From Candidatus Wolframiiraptor sinensis (GTDB lineage: Archaea > Thermoproteota > Nitrososphaeria_A > Caldarchaeales > Wolframiiraptoraceae): a stretch of DNA of 64,000 bases. Where the stretch lies: the NCBI GenBank assembly GCA_023268255.1, contig JALNJX010000003.1, forward strand, positions 124,001 through 188,000, read 5' to 3'. The notes under the pieces are model-generated. The model was given only the letters and a program-made list of their open reading frames with translations, did not search any database and was not told where the DNA came from. A program made the translations under genes and the position numbers. Shown here in pieces: positions 1 to 8,245 of the stretch (position 1 is its first letter; every line of letters begins with the position of its first letter).

Positions 1-648
1 ATTATTGCCGGAGAATATCCGGTCGATATCATCCGCGAACTCGCCTTCATAAAAACGGCATACGCCCTCCCTGATCATGCTCAAGGTCTCAATAAGCCTC
101 GCGAAGGACACCTCAGCCCCCTCGGGATAAACCTCGCCATCTCTGAGGAATGTCGCGTAGCTCTCAGGACAAATTGCGAGCTTGCGTAACGCCCCATCGA
201 GGTTGGCGCGCATGCACGTGCTCCACAGCCGAGATGCGCGGCAGCGCTTTGAATATTCCATGACGAAATCGAGGATCCTGCTCCAGCTCATCTCGCCGAG
301 CTCTTGATGCAGTGCCCAGAGACCCCTCAGCGTTCCAGGCGTTGCTACAGCCTTATATCCTACTGATAGATCCTCCTCGCACCTATACTCATCGGGTTTC
401 ACGTTGAGCGGCGCCGTCTCCCGATAATCTAGGGCCTTGAACCCGAGCTCCTCCGAGTATACTAATGCGAATCCGCCGCCACCCAGGCCGCTCCAGCCCG
501 GCTCGAGAGCATTTAATAGAAGCGAGGCGGCTACGGCCGCATCCACGGCGTTGCCGCTCTTTTCGATTATCTTCAGCGCTATGGCCGATGCCAGAGGCGA
601 GTGCGATGCTACAGCGACCCTGCCGAGCGCATGCAAGCCGCCTGACAT
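1..648 (-). CDS. ggt: Gamma-glutamyltransferase, N-terminal part (cut by window edge)
   Basis: I translated this frame by hand from an ATG at 648 to the left edge; it stays open throughout. The N-terminal half of the gamma-glutamyltransferase family is recognisable: a GNAVDAAVAA stretch near residue 33, then EPGWSGLGGGGF and LDYRETAP. In this family the precursor self-cleaves before a catalytic Thr that would lie beyond the window, so activity cannot be judged. Family members transfer or hydrolyse gamma-glutamyl groups from peptides and amides. No clear secretion signal is visible before the conserved core, which begins almost at the start codon. The gene begins 4 bp after the phosphoesterase stop and is probably cotranscribed with it. 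A glutamine-synthetase-like ligase lies 3 kb away, so a role in gamma-glutamyl amide turnover is possible but inferred. Confidence 0.85.
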   Translation of the reverse strand, partial: MSGGLHALGRVAVASHSPLASAIALKIIEKSGNAVDAAVAASLLLNALEPGWSGLGGGGFALVYSEELGFKALDYRETAPLNVKPDEYRCEEDLSVGYKAVATPGTLRGLWALHQELGEMSWSRILDFVMEYSKRCRASRLWSTCMRANLDGALRKLAICPESYATFLRDGEVYPEGAEVSFARLIETLSMIREGVCRFYEGEFADDIDRIFSGNN

Positions 649-652
649 CCCA

Positions 653-1606
653 TTATCCTATCCTATGCCAGCTTTTCAGCCCATCGCGATCCAGCTCGAG
701 AATCAATCCCCTCAGGATTCCGGAGGAGTACTCTGACCCCGGATTGAACACCATAGTTCTTCCAATTCTATCATATCCGGGCGACTCGTGTATGTGGCCG
801 TGCATCCCCATCAGCGGCTTATACTTCTCAAGGAATTTTCTCACGGACTTACTTCCAACATTCTCCTTCTCTATCTCCCCCAGGCTGTACACTGGTCTGA
901 GGTTCTTGTCCAGCTTGGGGGCCACATCTATCATCGTGTTATATGGTGGCGCGTGGAAGCAGCATATCATCCTGCTCCAATCTCTATCGACGAGGTTTGC
1001 CACCTTCTCCAGCATCTTCCATAGATCCTTCTCATCAGCCTCCCTCGGGGTATTCCACGGTGTCGGATTCACGTATTCGAGCGATATCATCGCGTAGCCT
1101 AGGGGCAGCTCCACCAACCTGCCCAGGGGGTAGATGTCCCTGCCGCTTTTCTTCAGCACCGGATCTATCTCGAATATATCATCATTTCCAGGCATGACTA
1201 TGACCTGCTTATCCGCAGGGATGTGCTCCTCGATCATGGAGATCCACCTCTCCATGTTCTCGATTATCAGCCTAGAGAATAGCCTATTGACCTTCTCGGG
1301 ATCACTTTTCAGCTCTTCCACCTCGCTCATCGTGCAGACGTATGGATATATCCCGGAGTTCATCAGCTCGCTCTTCGCCCTTTCAAGCTCCTCGGGGCCG
1401 CTGACGACCATGGTCTTACCCCTGAACGTGTACTGGTAGCGGTTTCCGCCAAGATCTATTATCGGGATTATCGCCTTCCCCGTTAAGTCGCCTGAAAGAA
1501 TCAGGATATCCACGTCATAATGCTTTGGTATTGATAGGAATTTCCTGAATACGAGCTCACTGTTATGTATATCGGCCATGAAGAAGATCTTGAGGGGGGC
1601 CATCAT
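653..1606 (-). CDS. Calcineurin-like metallophosphoesterase
   Basis: A 317-aa protein with the metallophosphoesterase signature in order: DIH near residue 11, GDLTGK near 40, GNDD in the middle, CCFHAPP, and GMHGHIHESPG near the C-terminus. The usual GNHD/E is replaced by GNDD, as in a subset of predicted Icc-related phosphoesterases. These residues normally hold two metal ions and cleave phosphomono- or diesters; the substrate cannot be told from sequence. There is no signal peptide, so it is probably cytosolic. An ATTTTATAATG box at about 1623-1633 (minus strand) is about 25 bp before the start, which fits a short or absent leader. The start could be either of the two consecutive ATGs. It is the first gene of a two-gene unit with gamma-glutamyltransferase. 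Confidence 0.85.
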   Translation of the reverse strand: MMAPLKIFFMADIHNSELVFRKFLSIPKHYDVDILILSGDLTGKAIIPIIDLGGNRYQYTFRGKTMVVSGPEELERAKSELMNSGIYPYVCTMSEVEELKSDPEKVNRLFSRLIIENMERWISMIEEHIPADKQVIVMPGNDDIFEIDPVLKKSGRDIYPLGRLVELPLGYAMISLEYVNPTPWNTPREADEKDLWKMLEKVANLVDRDWSRMICCFHAPPYNTMIDVAPKLDKNLRPVYSLGEIEKENVGSKSVRKFLEKYKPLMGMHGHIHESPGYDRIGRTMVFNPGSEYSSGILRGLILELDRDGLKSWHRIG

Positions 1607-1665
1607 TTCCCAACCCGTGGCATTATAAAATTGGGGGAGGGTGGAAGGCTGGGGCTCATCGCGGA

Positions 1666-3324
1666 TTAGGCTGGTGGTATCGTGCCGAATATCTTCCTCA
1701 CGTCTATGCCCTTCTTCCTATTAGCCCAGCTGTAGTAGGCATAAAGCGCCACCGCTAGCAGGGTCCAGCCTATCATCCACAACGGCGACACGAGCGTCAC
1801 GTCCGCGGCCACTTGCTGTAAGCCAAGTATCAGGAGAGCGAGTGTCGCTATTACCGCTGCGCCGCCGACTATCGACATCACCGGAACCCCTCCAATCGTC
1901 TTGGTATAGCCTTCCTTATAGATCTCCGGCCTCCTGTATGGCAGGATTGTCGTGGCCACGGCTGAGAGGAACCACCTGACCGCCACAGCCGTGACTGCTG
2001 TGATCGCGTAGAAGAGTGGCCCGTATTCCGGCGATGCCAAGACGAATATCATTACTATGGCGCCGGCCATTACCAGAGCTATGGACCAGTGCGGCGTTCT
2101 AAACCTTTCATTAACCTCCGCGAGCTTCTCTGGGAAGAATCTATCGAATGCTAGGGCGAATGCTATTCTCGAGGGGACCATCATGTATACGGGGATCCCG
2201 TTCATCACCCATAGGGGGACCGCGAGTGTAATGATCACGGCGAGTATCGGGGCCCAGCCTCCGAAAAGTGAAGCTATGAAGACGGCCCAAGTCGGCGTCT
2301 GAACGGGGTTGATCGTGAGCTGGCTGTAAGCCGACTCCGTGTACATCACGTATTCATAGGCCGAGAAGAACTCCCTGAAGCCCATGAGAGTTAGGGATGA
2401 TATCGAGAGGTAGTATGCGAAGACGAGCACGATTGCGCCGACGACTCCCAAGAGGAAGTTTCTCTTCGGCCTATCTATCTCTCCGGCCATGTAGTTTGCG
2501 TACTCGAGCCCCCAGAAAGCATATGCCGAGATCACCAGGCTGAGCGAGAGCGTTACGCCGAGCGACCATGGGCCCGGCCAGCCCCAGGTAAGCGGATCGC
2601 CCGAAACCGACGCAACGTACTCCCTCCACCCCGATGCCTCCGCAACCCTCATTATCTCATCATATGCTCCGGCGCCATAAGTCATATCCCACAAATGCTT
2701 TATCTGGCCCGGAGATAATGTCGCGGCATAGGCTGCTCCGGCTATCGTGGCCACTCCAGCCGCCAGCGCCACTAGGAATAGCGCATTAACGACGTACTTG
2801 TAGACCCTTATCCCGAGCAAGCTGATGACGCCGAATACCAGCACGAATATTATCCCGAGGGCCACGGATGCCGTTAGATCGGTGGAGAGCCATTCTCCCA
2901 GAGCTACTAGGCCACTATCGTGTATCGCTAATCCTATCTGGATTATCGCACTGCCCCAGAACCAGGCCATGAAGAAGGATAATGCGCCGACGATCCAGAT
3001 GTGCACGCCGAAGACTAGCAGGGCCTCCACGTATCCAAGTAGCGGATGAAGAGTCCTAGAGATGCCCACATAGTCGGAGGCCGTCCTAGGCATGGCCATG
3101 GTCAGCAGGACGACGGCGAACGCGGCCAGGGCCATTATTATCCCGCCGATGAGCAGCGCAAGGGGTATATTCGCTCCGGGAGCATAGTATCCCTGACCGG
3201 CCGCGAAGAGGTAGAATCCATCAGCTATAACGTAGTTAGCGGCCATGGCCATCACGGAGAACGCGCCGATCTCCTTAACAAGCCCCGAGGTTCTTCTAAC
3301 GAAAACTATCTCGTCAGAACTCAC
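1666..3324 (-). CDS. APC-superfamily amino acid/amine permease
   Basis: A 552-aa integral membrane protein with about 12 hydrophobic segments and the amino acid-polyamine-organocation organisation. The first segment follows a short cytosolic N-terminus and leads into the glycine/alanine-rich second helix, then a charged loop (MPRTASDY), which corresponds to the conserved APC loop after helix 2. The GTG start at 3324 is 28 bp after a TTTTTATATAT box, suggesting a leaderless message. It diverges from a glutamine-synthetase-like ligase and lies near a class III aminotransferase. This resembles the PuuP-PuuA-PuuE arrangement for putrescine use, so the substrate may be an amine or amino acid that is then gamma-glutamylated. 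The substrate is inference; the permease fold is firm. Confidence 0.88.
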   Translation of the reverse strand: MSSDEIVFVRRTSGLVKEIGAFSVMAMAANYVIADGFYLFAAGQGYYAPGANIPLALLIGGIIMALAAFAVVLLTMAMPRTASDYVGISRTLHPLLGYVEALLVFGVHIWIVGALSFFMAWFWGSAIIQIGLAIHDSGLVALGEWLSTDLTASVALGIIFVLVFGVISLLGIRVYKYVVNALFLVALAAGVATIAGAAYAATLSPGQIKHLWDMTYGAGAYDEIMRVAEASGWREYVASVSGDPLTWGWPGPWSLGVTLSLSLVISAYAFWGLEYANYMAGEIDRPKRNFLLGVVGAIVLVFAYYLSISSLTLMGFREFFSAYEYVMYTESAYSQLTINPVQTPTWAVFIASLFGGWAPILAVIITLAVPLWVMNGIPVYMMVPSRIAFALAFDRFFPEKLAEVNERFRTPHWSIALVMAGAIVMIFVLASPEYGPLFYAITAVTAVAVRWFLSAVATTILPYRRPEIYKEGYTKTIGGVPVMSIVGGAAVIATLALLILGLQQVAADVTLVSPLWMIGWTLLAVALYAYYSWANRKKGIDVRKIFGTIPPA

Positions 3325-3346
3325 GGGTTAGAGGCGGCCTACAGCC

Positions 3347-3357
3347 ATATATAAAAA
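3347..3357 (-). promoter_or_regulatory. TATA box of the permease gene
   Basis: On the minus strand this reads TTTTTATATAT. Its centre is 28 bp before the GTG start of the APC permease, the spacing expected for an archaeal TATA box feeding a leaderless transcript. Inferred from spacing and composition only. Confidence 0.6.
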
Positions 3358-3361
3358 TTTT

Positions 3362-3394
3362 GACGAAAGCTGCATTTGCCGAACATTTTTCGTC
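3362..3394. promoter_or_regulatory. Inverted repeat between divergent promoters (candidate operator)
   Basis: GACGAAA at 3362-3368 is matched by TTTCGTC at 3388-3394, with 19 bases between. The pair lies between the TATA boxes of the divergent permease and glutamine-synthetase-like genes. It could bind a regulator of both; no regulator gene is adjacent. Function is inferred. Confidence 0.35.
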
Positions 3395-3408
3395 GAAAAG
3401 CCGTTTTT

Positions 3409-3416
3409 CTTAAAAG
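3409..3416 (+). promoter_or_regulatory. TATA box of the glutamine-synthetase-like gene
   Basis: CTTAAAAG, centred about 27 bp before the GTG at 3439. This supports that GTG (or the ATG nine bases later) as the start of a leaderless message. Confidence 0.5.
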
Positions 3417-3438
3417 TTAATTAGCTTGCTCGAGAAGC

Positions 3439-4815
3439 GTGGACTATATGAGCAAGCTGGAAGAGGTTATTGAGGCCGCTAGGAGAAATGGCATCCAGCT
3501 CGTAAGATTCATCTACGTTGGATTGGATGGAGTCTTGAGGGCGAAGGCCTCGTATCTCGACGAGCTCGCGGATCATCTGATGCACGGCATAGGATTAACA
3601 ATGGCGATGCAGTCCTTCACGGCTCTCGACACGATCTTGGCCGAGCCGAGATTCGGCCCGGAGTCGGAAGATATCTTCCTAGTCCCGGATCTGGAGACCT
3701 TTTCCCCGGTAACCTACTCACATGGTCAGGGTAGGGTGATTTGCGACATGAGGCTGAGGGATGGGGGAGAGTGGGATTTCTGCACTCGCAGCCTTCTCAG
3801 GAGGCTCTTGAGAAAGTATCAGGAGGAGATCGGCGTGTCCTTCCAAAGCGCTGCCGAGATCGAGTTCTACGTATTGAGGCAGGTGGCTCCGGATAAGATT
3901 GAACCAGTGGATTGGGCCAGATGCTTCTCGACCGTCGGCTACGATACTCTTGGAGACATAACCTTGGAGATCATCAACGCTCTCAAGGCATCCGGCATAT
4001 CCGTCGTGAGGTTCATCAAGGAGTATGGGCCGGGACAGCTGGAGATAGTTATGAGGCATCGGGATGCGCTAAGAGCGGCTGATGATGTGGTGGTCTTGAG
4101 GGATGCCGCGAAAGGTGTGGCGGCTAAACACGGGCTAGTGGCAACGTTCATCGCGAAGCCATTCGACTGGCACGCGGGAAGCGGCATGCACCTCCACATA
4201 AGCGCCCTAAACTCAAAAACGGGCAGAAACGCCTTCTACGACAAGAATGATAAGCGGGGGCTAAACCTCTCCAAGATGGCATACCATTTCATAGGAGGAA
4301 TACTGCATCACATGAAGGCCCTATCGGCTATCGTCGCCCCGACAGTGAACTCGTATAAGAGGCTTATACCCGGCTCATGGGCGCCGTCGAACATATGTTA
4401 CGGCTACAATAACAGGTCCGCGGCGATAAGAATACCTACGGCTAGGGTTGGCAAAGAGGAGAGCAACATGAGAATAGAGTTCAGGACTCCGGATCCCGCG
4501 GCGAATCCATATCTAGCTCTGGCGGCGACCCTGGCGGCTGGAGTGCACGGCATCAGGGAGGAGATGGAACCTGGGGAGCCGGTTAATGTCGACGCATACA
4601 AGCTTTCGGAGGAGGAGCGGGCTAGAAGGAATATCGAGCTGCTTCCAGGGAGCTTAAGAGAGGCTTTGAGCTTCCTCGGACGAGACAGCTATCTCAAAGC
4701 TGAGCTGGGCCCCGACCTCATTGAAGAATACATCAAGATTAAGAAGTTTGAATGCGACATGTATGACCGATACGTGAGCCCGTGGGAGATTAAGAACTAT
4801 GTCCCGGCATTTTAA
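3439..4815 (+). CDS. Glutamine-synthetase-like gamma-glutamyl ligase (PuuA-like)
   Basis: A 458-aa protein of the glutamine synthetase fold. Visible motifs, in order: AAEIEFYVL near residue 140 (metal-binding Glu), GPGQLEI, HAGSGMHLHIS near 245, NSYKRLIPGSWAP, and EFRTPDPAANPYLALAA. The N-terminal latch strongly resembles proteins annotated as gamma-glutamylpolyamine or gamma-glutamyl-amine synthetases, and the chromosome has a separate bona fide GlnA at 55.3 kb. It would therefore condense glutamate with an amine using ATP, rather than assimilate ammonia; the acceptor is unknown. The start is GTG 3439, about 27 bp after a TATA-like box; ATG 3448 is the alternative. The 3' end overlaps the next gene by 17 bp, indicating an operon. 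Neighbours (APC permease, class III aminotransferase) support amine catabolism. Confidence 0.85.
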   Translation: MDYMSKLEEVIEAARRNGIQLVRFIYVGLDGVLRAKASYLDELADHLMHGIGLTMAMQSFTALDTILAEPRFGPESEDIFLVPDLETFSPVTYSHGQGRVICDMRLRDGGEWDFCTRSLLRRLLRKYQEEIGVSFQSAAEIEFYVLRQVAPDKIEPVDWARCFSTVGYDTLGDITLEIINALKASGISVVRFIKEYGPGQLEIVMRHRDALRAADDVVVLRDAAKGVAAKHGLVATFIAKPFDWHAGSGMHLHISALNSKTGRNAFYDKNDKRGLNLSKMAYHFIGGILHHMKALSAIVAPTVNSYKRLIPGSWAPSNICYGYNNRSAAIRIPTARVGKEESNMRIEFRTPDPAANPYLALAATLAAGVHGIREEMEPGEPVNVDAYKLSEEERARRNIELLPGSLREALSFLGRDSYLKAELGPDLIEEYIKIKKFECDMYDRYVSPWEIKNYVPAF

Positions 4816-5776
4816 GCTCGAGGATATCCTGGGCACGCTGAAGGACGTTGATGTGGAGAGGGTGCTACGAGCACTCGGTGGTAGAATAAGGGCGTACCCG
4901 ACGCCGCACTACCTCGAGATTCACAGGGAATACGTCAGTGAGCTTGATCAGAAGGAGAATTTCTGTGGAGCGTTCGCCGCCGCCTACATCTTGAGAGGGC
5001 TGGGCTACAGGCTTCATAAAAGCGAGATCGTGGATCAAGATTACGTTGCATACCTCGCTAGGGTAAATGTTGATCCGCGAGATCTAGAGAGGTTGAGAGC
5101 GCTGAAGCGCGAGATAGCATGCTTATCGAAGGAGGAGGCTGAAGAAGTCATTAGGGAGAACAGGAGCATATGGTATAGATTCGATGATCTTCCAACAACT
5201 CTAAAGCCTCAGGAGCTTGGAGCCAGCCCCGAAGGGGTTATTTACGCAATCCAGGAGATAAGCATGTCCAAGTTCAAGGCGATCCCGGTGAAGACATTCA
5301 GCAAAATCGAGGGCGACCTCTTAACGAGGGAAAAGATGAACTCATTCTTGGACCTACTAAGGAGAGCGGAGGAATATGATGCTCAATTCATACTGAATCT
5401 AAACACGAAGCACCTGCTGGACTCGGAGAGAATCCCGAGGCTCTCTGAGAAGCTATTGCTGGGAGAGGAATTCCAAGAAATCTTTAGAGAGGGGGTTGGG
5501 CATTATGTTGGGTGCGGAGGTTTGATAGAGGTTGATGATAGGCAGCTGATAATCGTGAGGGAAACTTATGGGAAGTATGGTGTGCATCTTCAGCCCGCAG
5601 AGCTCGTTAGACGAGCTCTCCTCAGGCGGGATGGCAGGGAGGGCGGGATAATAGTAATAACTCCTGCGGACTTCGAGGAAGAGGTTAAGCGATTTTTATC
5701 GGAGAGGGGGCTGAGAATCGAGATATGGGATAATGGTAGCCCGTATATACCGTTTACCAGCCGGCAAACCTCCTAA
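4799..5776 (+). CDS. Uncharacterised Cys/His protein, possible cysteine hydrolase (DUF6885-like)
   Basis: A 325-aa soluble protein that I do not recognise functionally. Near the N-terminus it has QKENFCGAFAAAY, a Gln-Cys-Gly context reminiscent of papain-like or C39-like nucleophiles, followed by DQDYVAYLA. Later come NLNTKHL, then GHYVGCGGLIEV and ETYGKYGVHLQP, which could supply a catalytic His. From memory this Cys...DQD...GH...GVHLQP pattern resembles an uncharacterised mainly actinobacterial family (I believe DUF6885); that match is unverified. It overlaps the upstream glutamine-synthetase-like gene by 17 bp and must be cotranslated with it. A hydrolase of gamma-glutamyl amides, standing in for PuuD, would fit the context but is inference. 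The 3' end overlaps the convergent aminotransferase by 23 bp. Confidence 0.75.
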   Translation: MSRHFKLEDILGTLKDVDVERVLRALGGRIRAYPTPHYLEIHREYVSELDQKENFCGAFAAAYILRGLGYRLHKSEIVDQDYVAYLARVNVDPRDLERLRALKREIACLSKEEAEEVIRENRSIWYRFDDLPTTLKPQELGASPEGVIYAIQEISMSKFKAIPVKTFSKIEGDLLTREKMNSFLDLLRRAEEYDAQFILNLNTKHLLDSERIPRLSEKLLLGEEFQEIFREGVGHYVGCGGLIEVDDRQLIIVRETYGKYGVHLQPAELVRRALLRRDGREGGIIVITPADFEEEVKRFLSERGLRIEIWDNGSPYIPFTSRQTS

Positions 5777-7088
5777 CCTTCATCTTATCAACTCTATCCT
5801 TCTCGACATCGTCCAGCGCCTTCTCAAATATCTCCAGCCCCTTCTCCGCGTCCTCGATGCTCATGGTCAGCGGCGGGGTGATCTCGACAACGTTTGAATA
5901 TGCTCCAACATAGGTGACCAATAATCCGAGCTCAAATGCCCTGTAAACGAGGCAAGCAGTTTCAAATGTCGCGGGGATGCGGGTCCTTCTATCCTTAACG
6001 AGCTCGATTCCCAGGATCATCCCACTGCCCCTGACATCGCCTATCAATTCATGGGCTTCACTCATTTCCTTGAACCGTTTCATCAGGAATGACCCCATTC
6101 TGCTAGCCTTCTCGAGGATTCCATCCTTCATTATCGTGTTTATGGTGGCAAGAGAGGCAGCGCAGCTGATGGGATGCGCGCTGCTCGTGAATAGGTGTGC
6201 CGCCGCAGCGGCGTCCAAGATCTCAGCCCTGCCGACGACGGCGCTAAGAGGGAATCCGGAGGCCATGGGCTTCGCCATCGAGATCGCGTCAGGCGCCACG
6301 TCGTAGTGCTCTATGGCGAAGAATCTACCCGTCCTACCGAAGCCAACCTTGACCTCATCCACGATGAAGCTTACCCCTTTATCCTTACAAATTCTGTAGA
6401 ATTTTGGAATAAACTCTGGTGGTGGGACGATTACGCCGCCATCACTCTGCACGGGCTCGATGATTGCTGCGGACAAATCGTCGGCGGGCGCGTTTTCCAT
6501 GACATTGCCTTCTATGAAGTCTAGGCACAGCAATCCGCATTCAGGATAATGCTGCTTAAATGGGCACCTGTAGCAATATGGATAGGGGGCTTTCACGACA
6601 TTTGGGAACCCGATGAACCTCGCTAGCGATTTATGCCCCGATAAGCTTAGCGCCCCCATTGTTTGGCCATGATAGGATCCTTGGAACCCCAGTATCCTCC
6701 TCCTACCGTTGTAGATCGGCATAATCTTGTAGATGAACTCGTTGGCATCTGAGCCCGTTAAGCCGAACCAAACCTTTTTCTTGAAATCGCCGGGAGCAAG
6801 CTCTACGAGTTTCTCGGCCAATTGGATCGCCGCGGTGTTCGGGAAAGTGGTGTGGGAAGAGAATATCAGCTTCTCCATCTGATCTTTTACGGCCTTGATC
6901 ACATCCGGGTGATTATGCCCGAGATTCATTACAGCCCATTGGGACGAGAAATCAACATATTCCCGTCCATCTACGTCCCAAACCCTCGAGCCCGAAGCTC
7001 TCTCAACAACTATGGGGTAAAATCTTATGCCAATAACCTTCCCAATGACGCGCTCCTCCCTCTCCAAATACTCGGAAACCCTTGACAT
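5754..7088 (-). CDS. Class III PLP aminotransferase (GABA/ornithine type or amino acid racemase)
   Basis: A 444-aa fold-type I PLP enzyme. Family features seen: DVDGREYVDFSSQW at the N-terminus, the SYHGQTMGAL cofactor loop, IIEPVQSDGG, FIVDEVKVGFGRTG, and the Schiff-base lysine in MAKPMASGFP at about residue 270. The aldehyde-exposing EVKVGFG differs slightly from the common EVQTGFG. A Cys-rich insert (CYRCPFKQHYPECG) is typical of archaeal members, some of which are broad amino acid racemases rather than transaminases. Next to a GS-like ligase and an APC permease, a PuuE-like GABA aminotransferase role is plausible. The ATG start at 7088 lies about 30 bp after a TATA-like CTTATAAG within a 16-bp palindrome. 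Product class firm, substrate inferred. Confidence 0.9.
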   Translation of the reverse strand: MSRVSEYLEREERVIGKVIGIRFYPIVVERASGSRVWDVDGREYVDFSSQWAVMNLGHNHPDVIKAVKDQMEKLIFSSHTTFPNTAAIQLAEKLVELAPGDFKKKVWFGLTGSDANEFIYKIMPIYNGRRRILGFQGSYHGQTMGALSLSGHKSLARFIGFPNVVKAPYPYCYRCPFKQHYPECGLLCLDFIEGNVMENAPADDLSAAIIEPVQSDGGVIVPPPEFIPKFYRICKDKGVSFIVDEVKVGFGRTGRFFAIEHYDVAPDAISMAKPMASGFPLSAVVGRAEILDAAAAAHLFTSSAHPISCAASLATINTIMKDGILEKASRMGSFLMKRFKEMSEAHELIGDVRGSGMILGIELVKDRRTRIPATFETACLVYRAFELGLLVTYVGAYSNVVEITPPLTMSIEDAEKGLEIFEKALDDVEKDRVDKMKVRRFAGW

Positions 7089-7117
7089 TAATCGATCAAT
7101 CTTTCATCAATCAGATA

Positions 7118-7133
7118 TAAGCTTATAAGCTTA
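7118..7133. promoter_or_regulatory. 16-bp perfect palindrome over the aminotransferase TATA box
   Basis: TAAGCTTATAAGCTTA is its own reverse complement. It spans the likely TATA element of the aminotransferase gene (start at 7088), so a dimeric regulator bound here could block TBP. Part of the symmetry may simply come from the TATA core. Confidence 0.4.
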
Positions 7134-7424
7134 CATTTCTCAACAAACTATCTTCAGCCATAATGCATACCGGGATGAAAAGGCGTCGACAAAATCGAGG
7201 CGGCCCCATCTCGAGGAAAGAGTGGTGTATGGGTAAATTGGAGGAAAAATTGAGATAGTGCTGCTTGGTGGTGGGGTTTAAGCCGGAGCTGTGAGATGGC
7301 GGCGCCCACCCCCTCCCGCCACTGGTAAAGAATATTTCGTGAAAGGCCTATTTTTCCTAAGATTCTTCGGGGAAGCGCAGATAAGCTTATAAAAATCCCG
7401 CATACCGGTGCTATAGGCCTGGCG
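7134..7424. other. Intergenic stretch without a recognised gene
   Basis: About 290 bp with no convincing open frame on either strand. A G-rich run near 7268-7280 and a C-rich run near 7302-7318 could pair partly through G-U pairs. A TATA-like AGCTTATAAAAAT at about 7383-7395 probably serves the nucleotidyltransferase gene that follows. I see no clear C/D or H/ACA RNA boxes. Confidence 0.4.
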
Positions 7425-8234
7425 TTGCTGGACGAGTTCTCCTCAAAAATCTTAAGGACGGCGCTTGAGGTGGTTGAGGCGGCTCAGGATCGGGGAATAA
7501 TACTCAGAATCCTTGGAGCAGTGGCAACATATCTCCACTGTCGTGAAAACGAGCAGGTGATCCTCTTCATCAGGAGTGCCGGAAGGGTTGATGGAGGGTC
7601 AATGTTCACGGACGTGGACTTCATCTCCTACAGCAAGCAGCGGAAACAGATAGTGGATCTCATGAGGGAGTTGAGCTTCGATGAGGATAGGATGATAAAC
7701 ACGCTTTTCGGCCACAAGAGGATGATATTCTTCAGGGATGGCGTGAAGGTCGACATATTCTTCGATAAGCTCGAGTTCAGCCATGATGTGTTCTTTGGTA
7801 GCGAGCCCGGGAAAGGGAGGCTCGAGCTCGACTACCCGACCATAAGCCTGACGGACCTACTTCTCGAGAAGCTACAGATTCATCACATAAACAGGAAGGA
7901 TATAATCGACGTGATAGCAATCCTGATGACGCATGAGGTTGACGATTCCGCCGGGAAAGAGGTGATAGATGCGGGATACATAGGTCGCGTGTTGTCAGAT
8001 GACTGGGGCTTCTGGTATGATGCTCTAGAGAACCTGAGGAAGGTGGAGTGCTTTGTGAGCAAATTCGTGGATGAGGGATTGATTGGCCGCGATCAGTCCG
8101 AGAAGGTTCTCCAGAATATTGGGAGGCTCAGGATGGCGATCGAGGGCTCTGAGAAGACGAAAAACTGGGTTAAGCGCGCCAAGATAGGAGTATCCAAGCC
8201 TTGGTATAGGAACGTGGAGGATCTGAGCACTTAG
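7425..8234 (+). CDS. Predicted nucleotidyltransferase-like protein
   Basis: A 269-aa soluble protein. The centre holds FTDVDFISYS followed about 50 residues later by VKVDIFFDK, which looks like the two-part Asp signature of a Pol-beta-type nucleotidyltransferase fold (DxD, then a third Asp). The usual GS motif before the first Asp pair is represented only by GGSMFTDVD. The next segment (LTDLLLEKLQIHHINRKDIIDV) resembles the helical region of archaeal nucleotidyltransferase-like proteins. No tRNA-nucleotidyltransferase or toxin-antitoxin partner is adjacent. The start is TTG at 7425, about 36 bp after a TATA-like box. It converges with the PmbA/TldE-like gene, with only 11 bp between. The substrate is unknown. 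Confidence 0.7.
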   Translation: MLDEFSSKILRTALEVVEAAQDRGIILRILGAVATYLHCRENEQVILFIRSAGRVDGGSMFTDVDFISYSKQRKQIVDLMRELSFDEDRMINTLFGHKRMIFFRDGVKVDIFFDKLEFSHDVFFGSEPGKGRLELDYPTISLTDLLLEKLQIHHINRKDIIDVIAILMTHEVDDSAGKEVIDAGYIGRVLSDDWGFWYDALENLRKVECFVSKFVDEGLIGRDQSEKVLQNIGRLRMAIEGSEKTKNWVKRAKIGVSKPWYRNVEDLST

Positions 8235-8245
8235 CGGATCCTCTT

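Noticed and set aside
465-1097. Long plus-strand open frame (210 aa) over the gamma-glutamyltransferase and phosphoesterase region
   Set aside because: It is opposite two genes with clear family motifs, has a Ser/Arg/Pro-rich composition typical of antisense frames in GC-rich DNA, and shows no motif.
3439-4815. Second housekeeping glutamine synthetase
   Set aside because: The neighbours and sequence resemble gamma-glutamyl-amine ligases, and a canonical GlnA is present at 55.3 kb.
7268-7318. Structured RNA in the gap after the aminotransferase
   Set aside because: G-rich and C-rich runs can pair only imperfectly, and no C/D, H/ACA or other known RNA motif is present.
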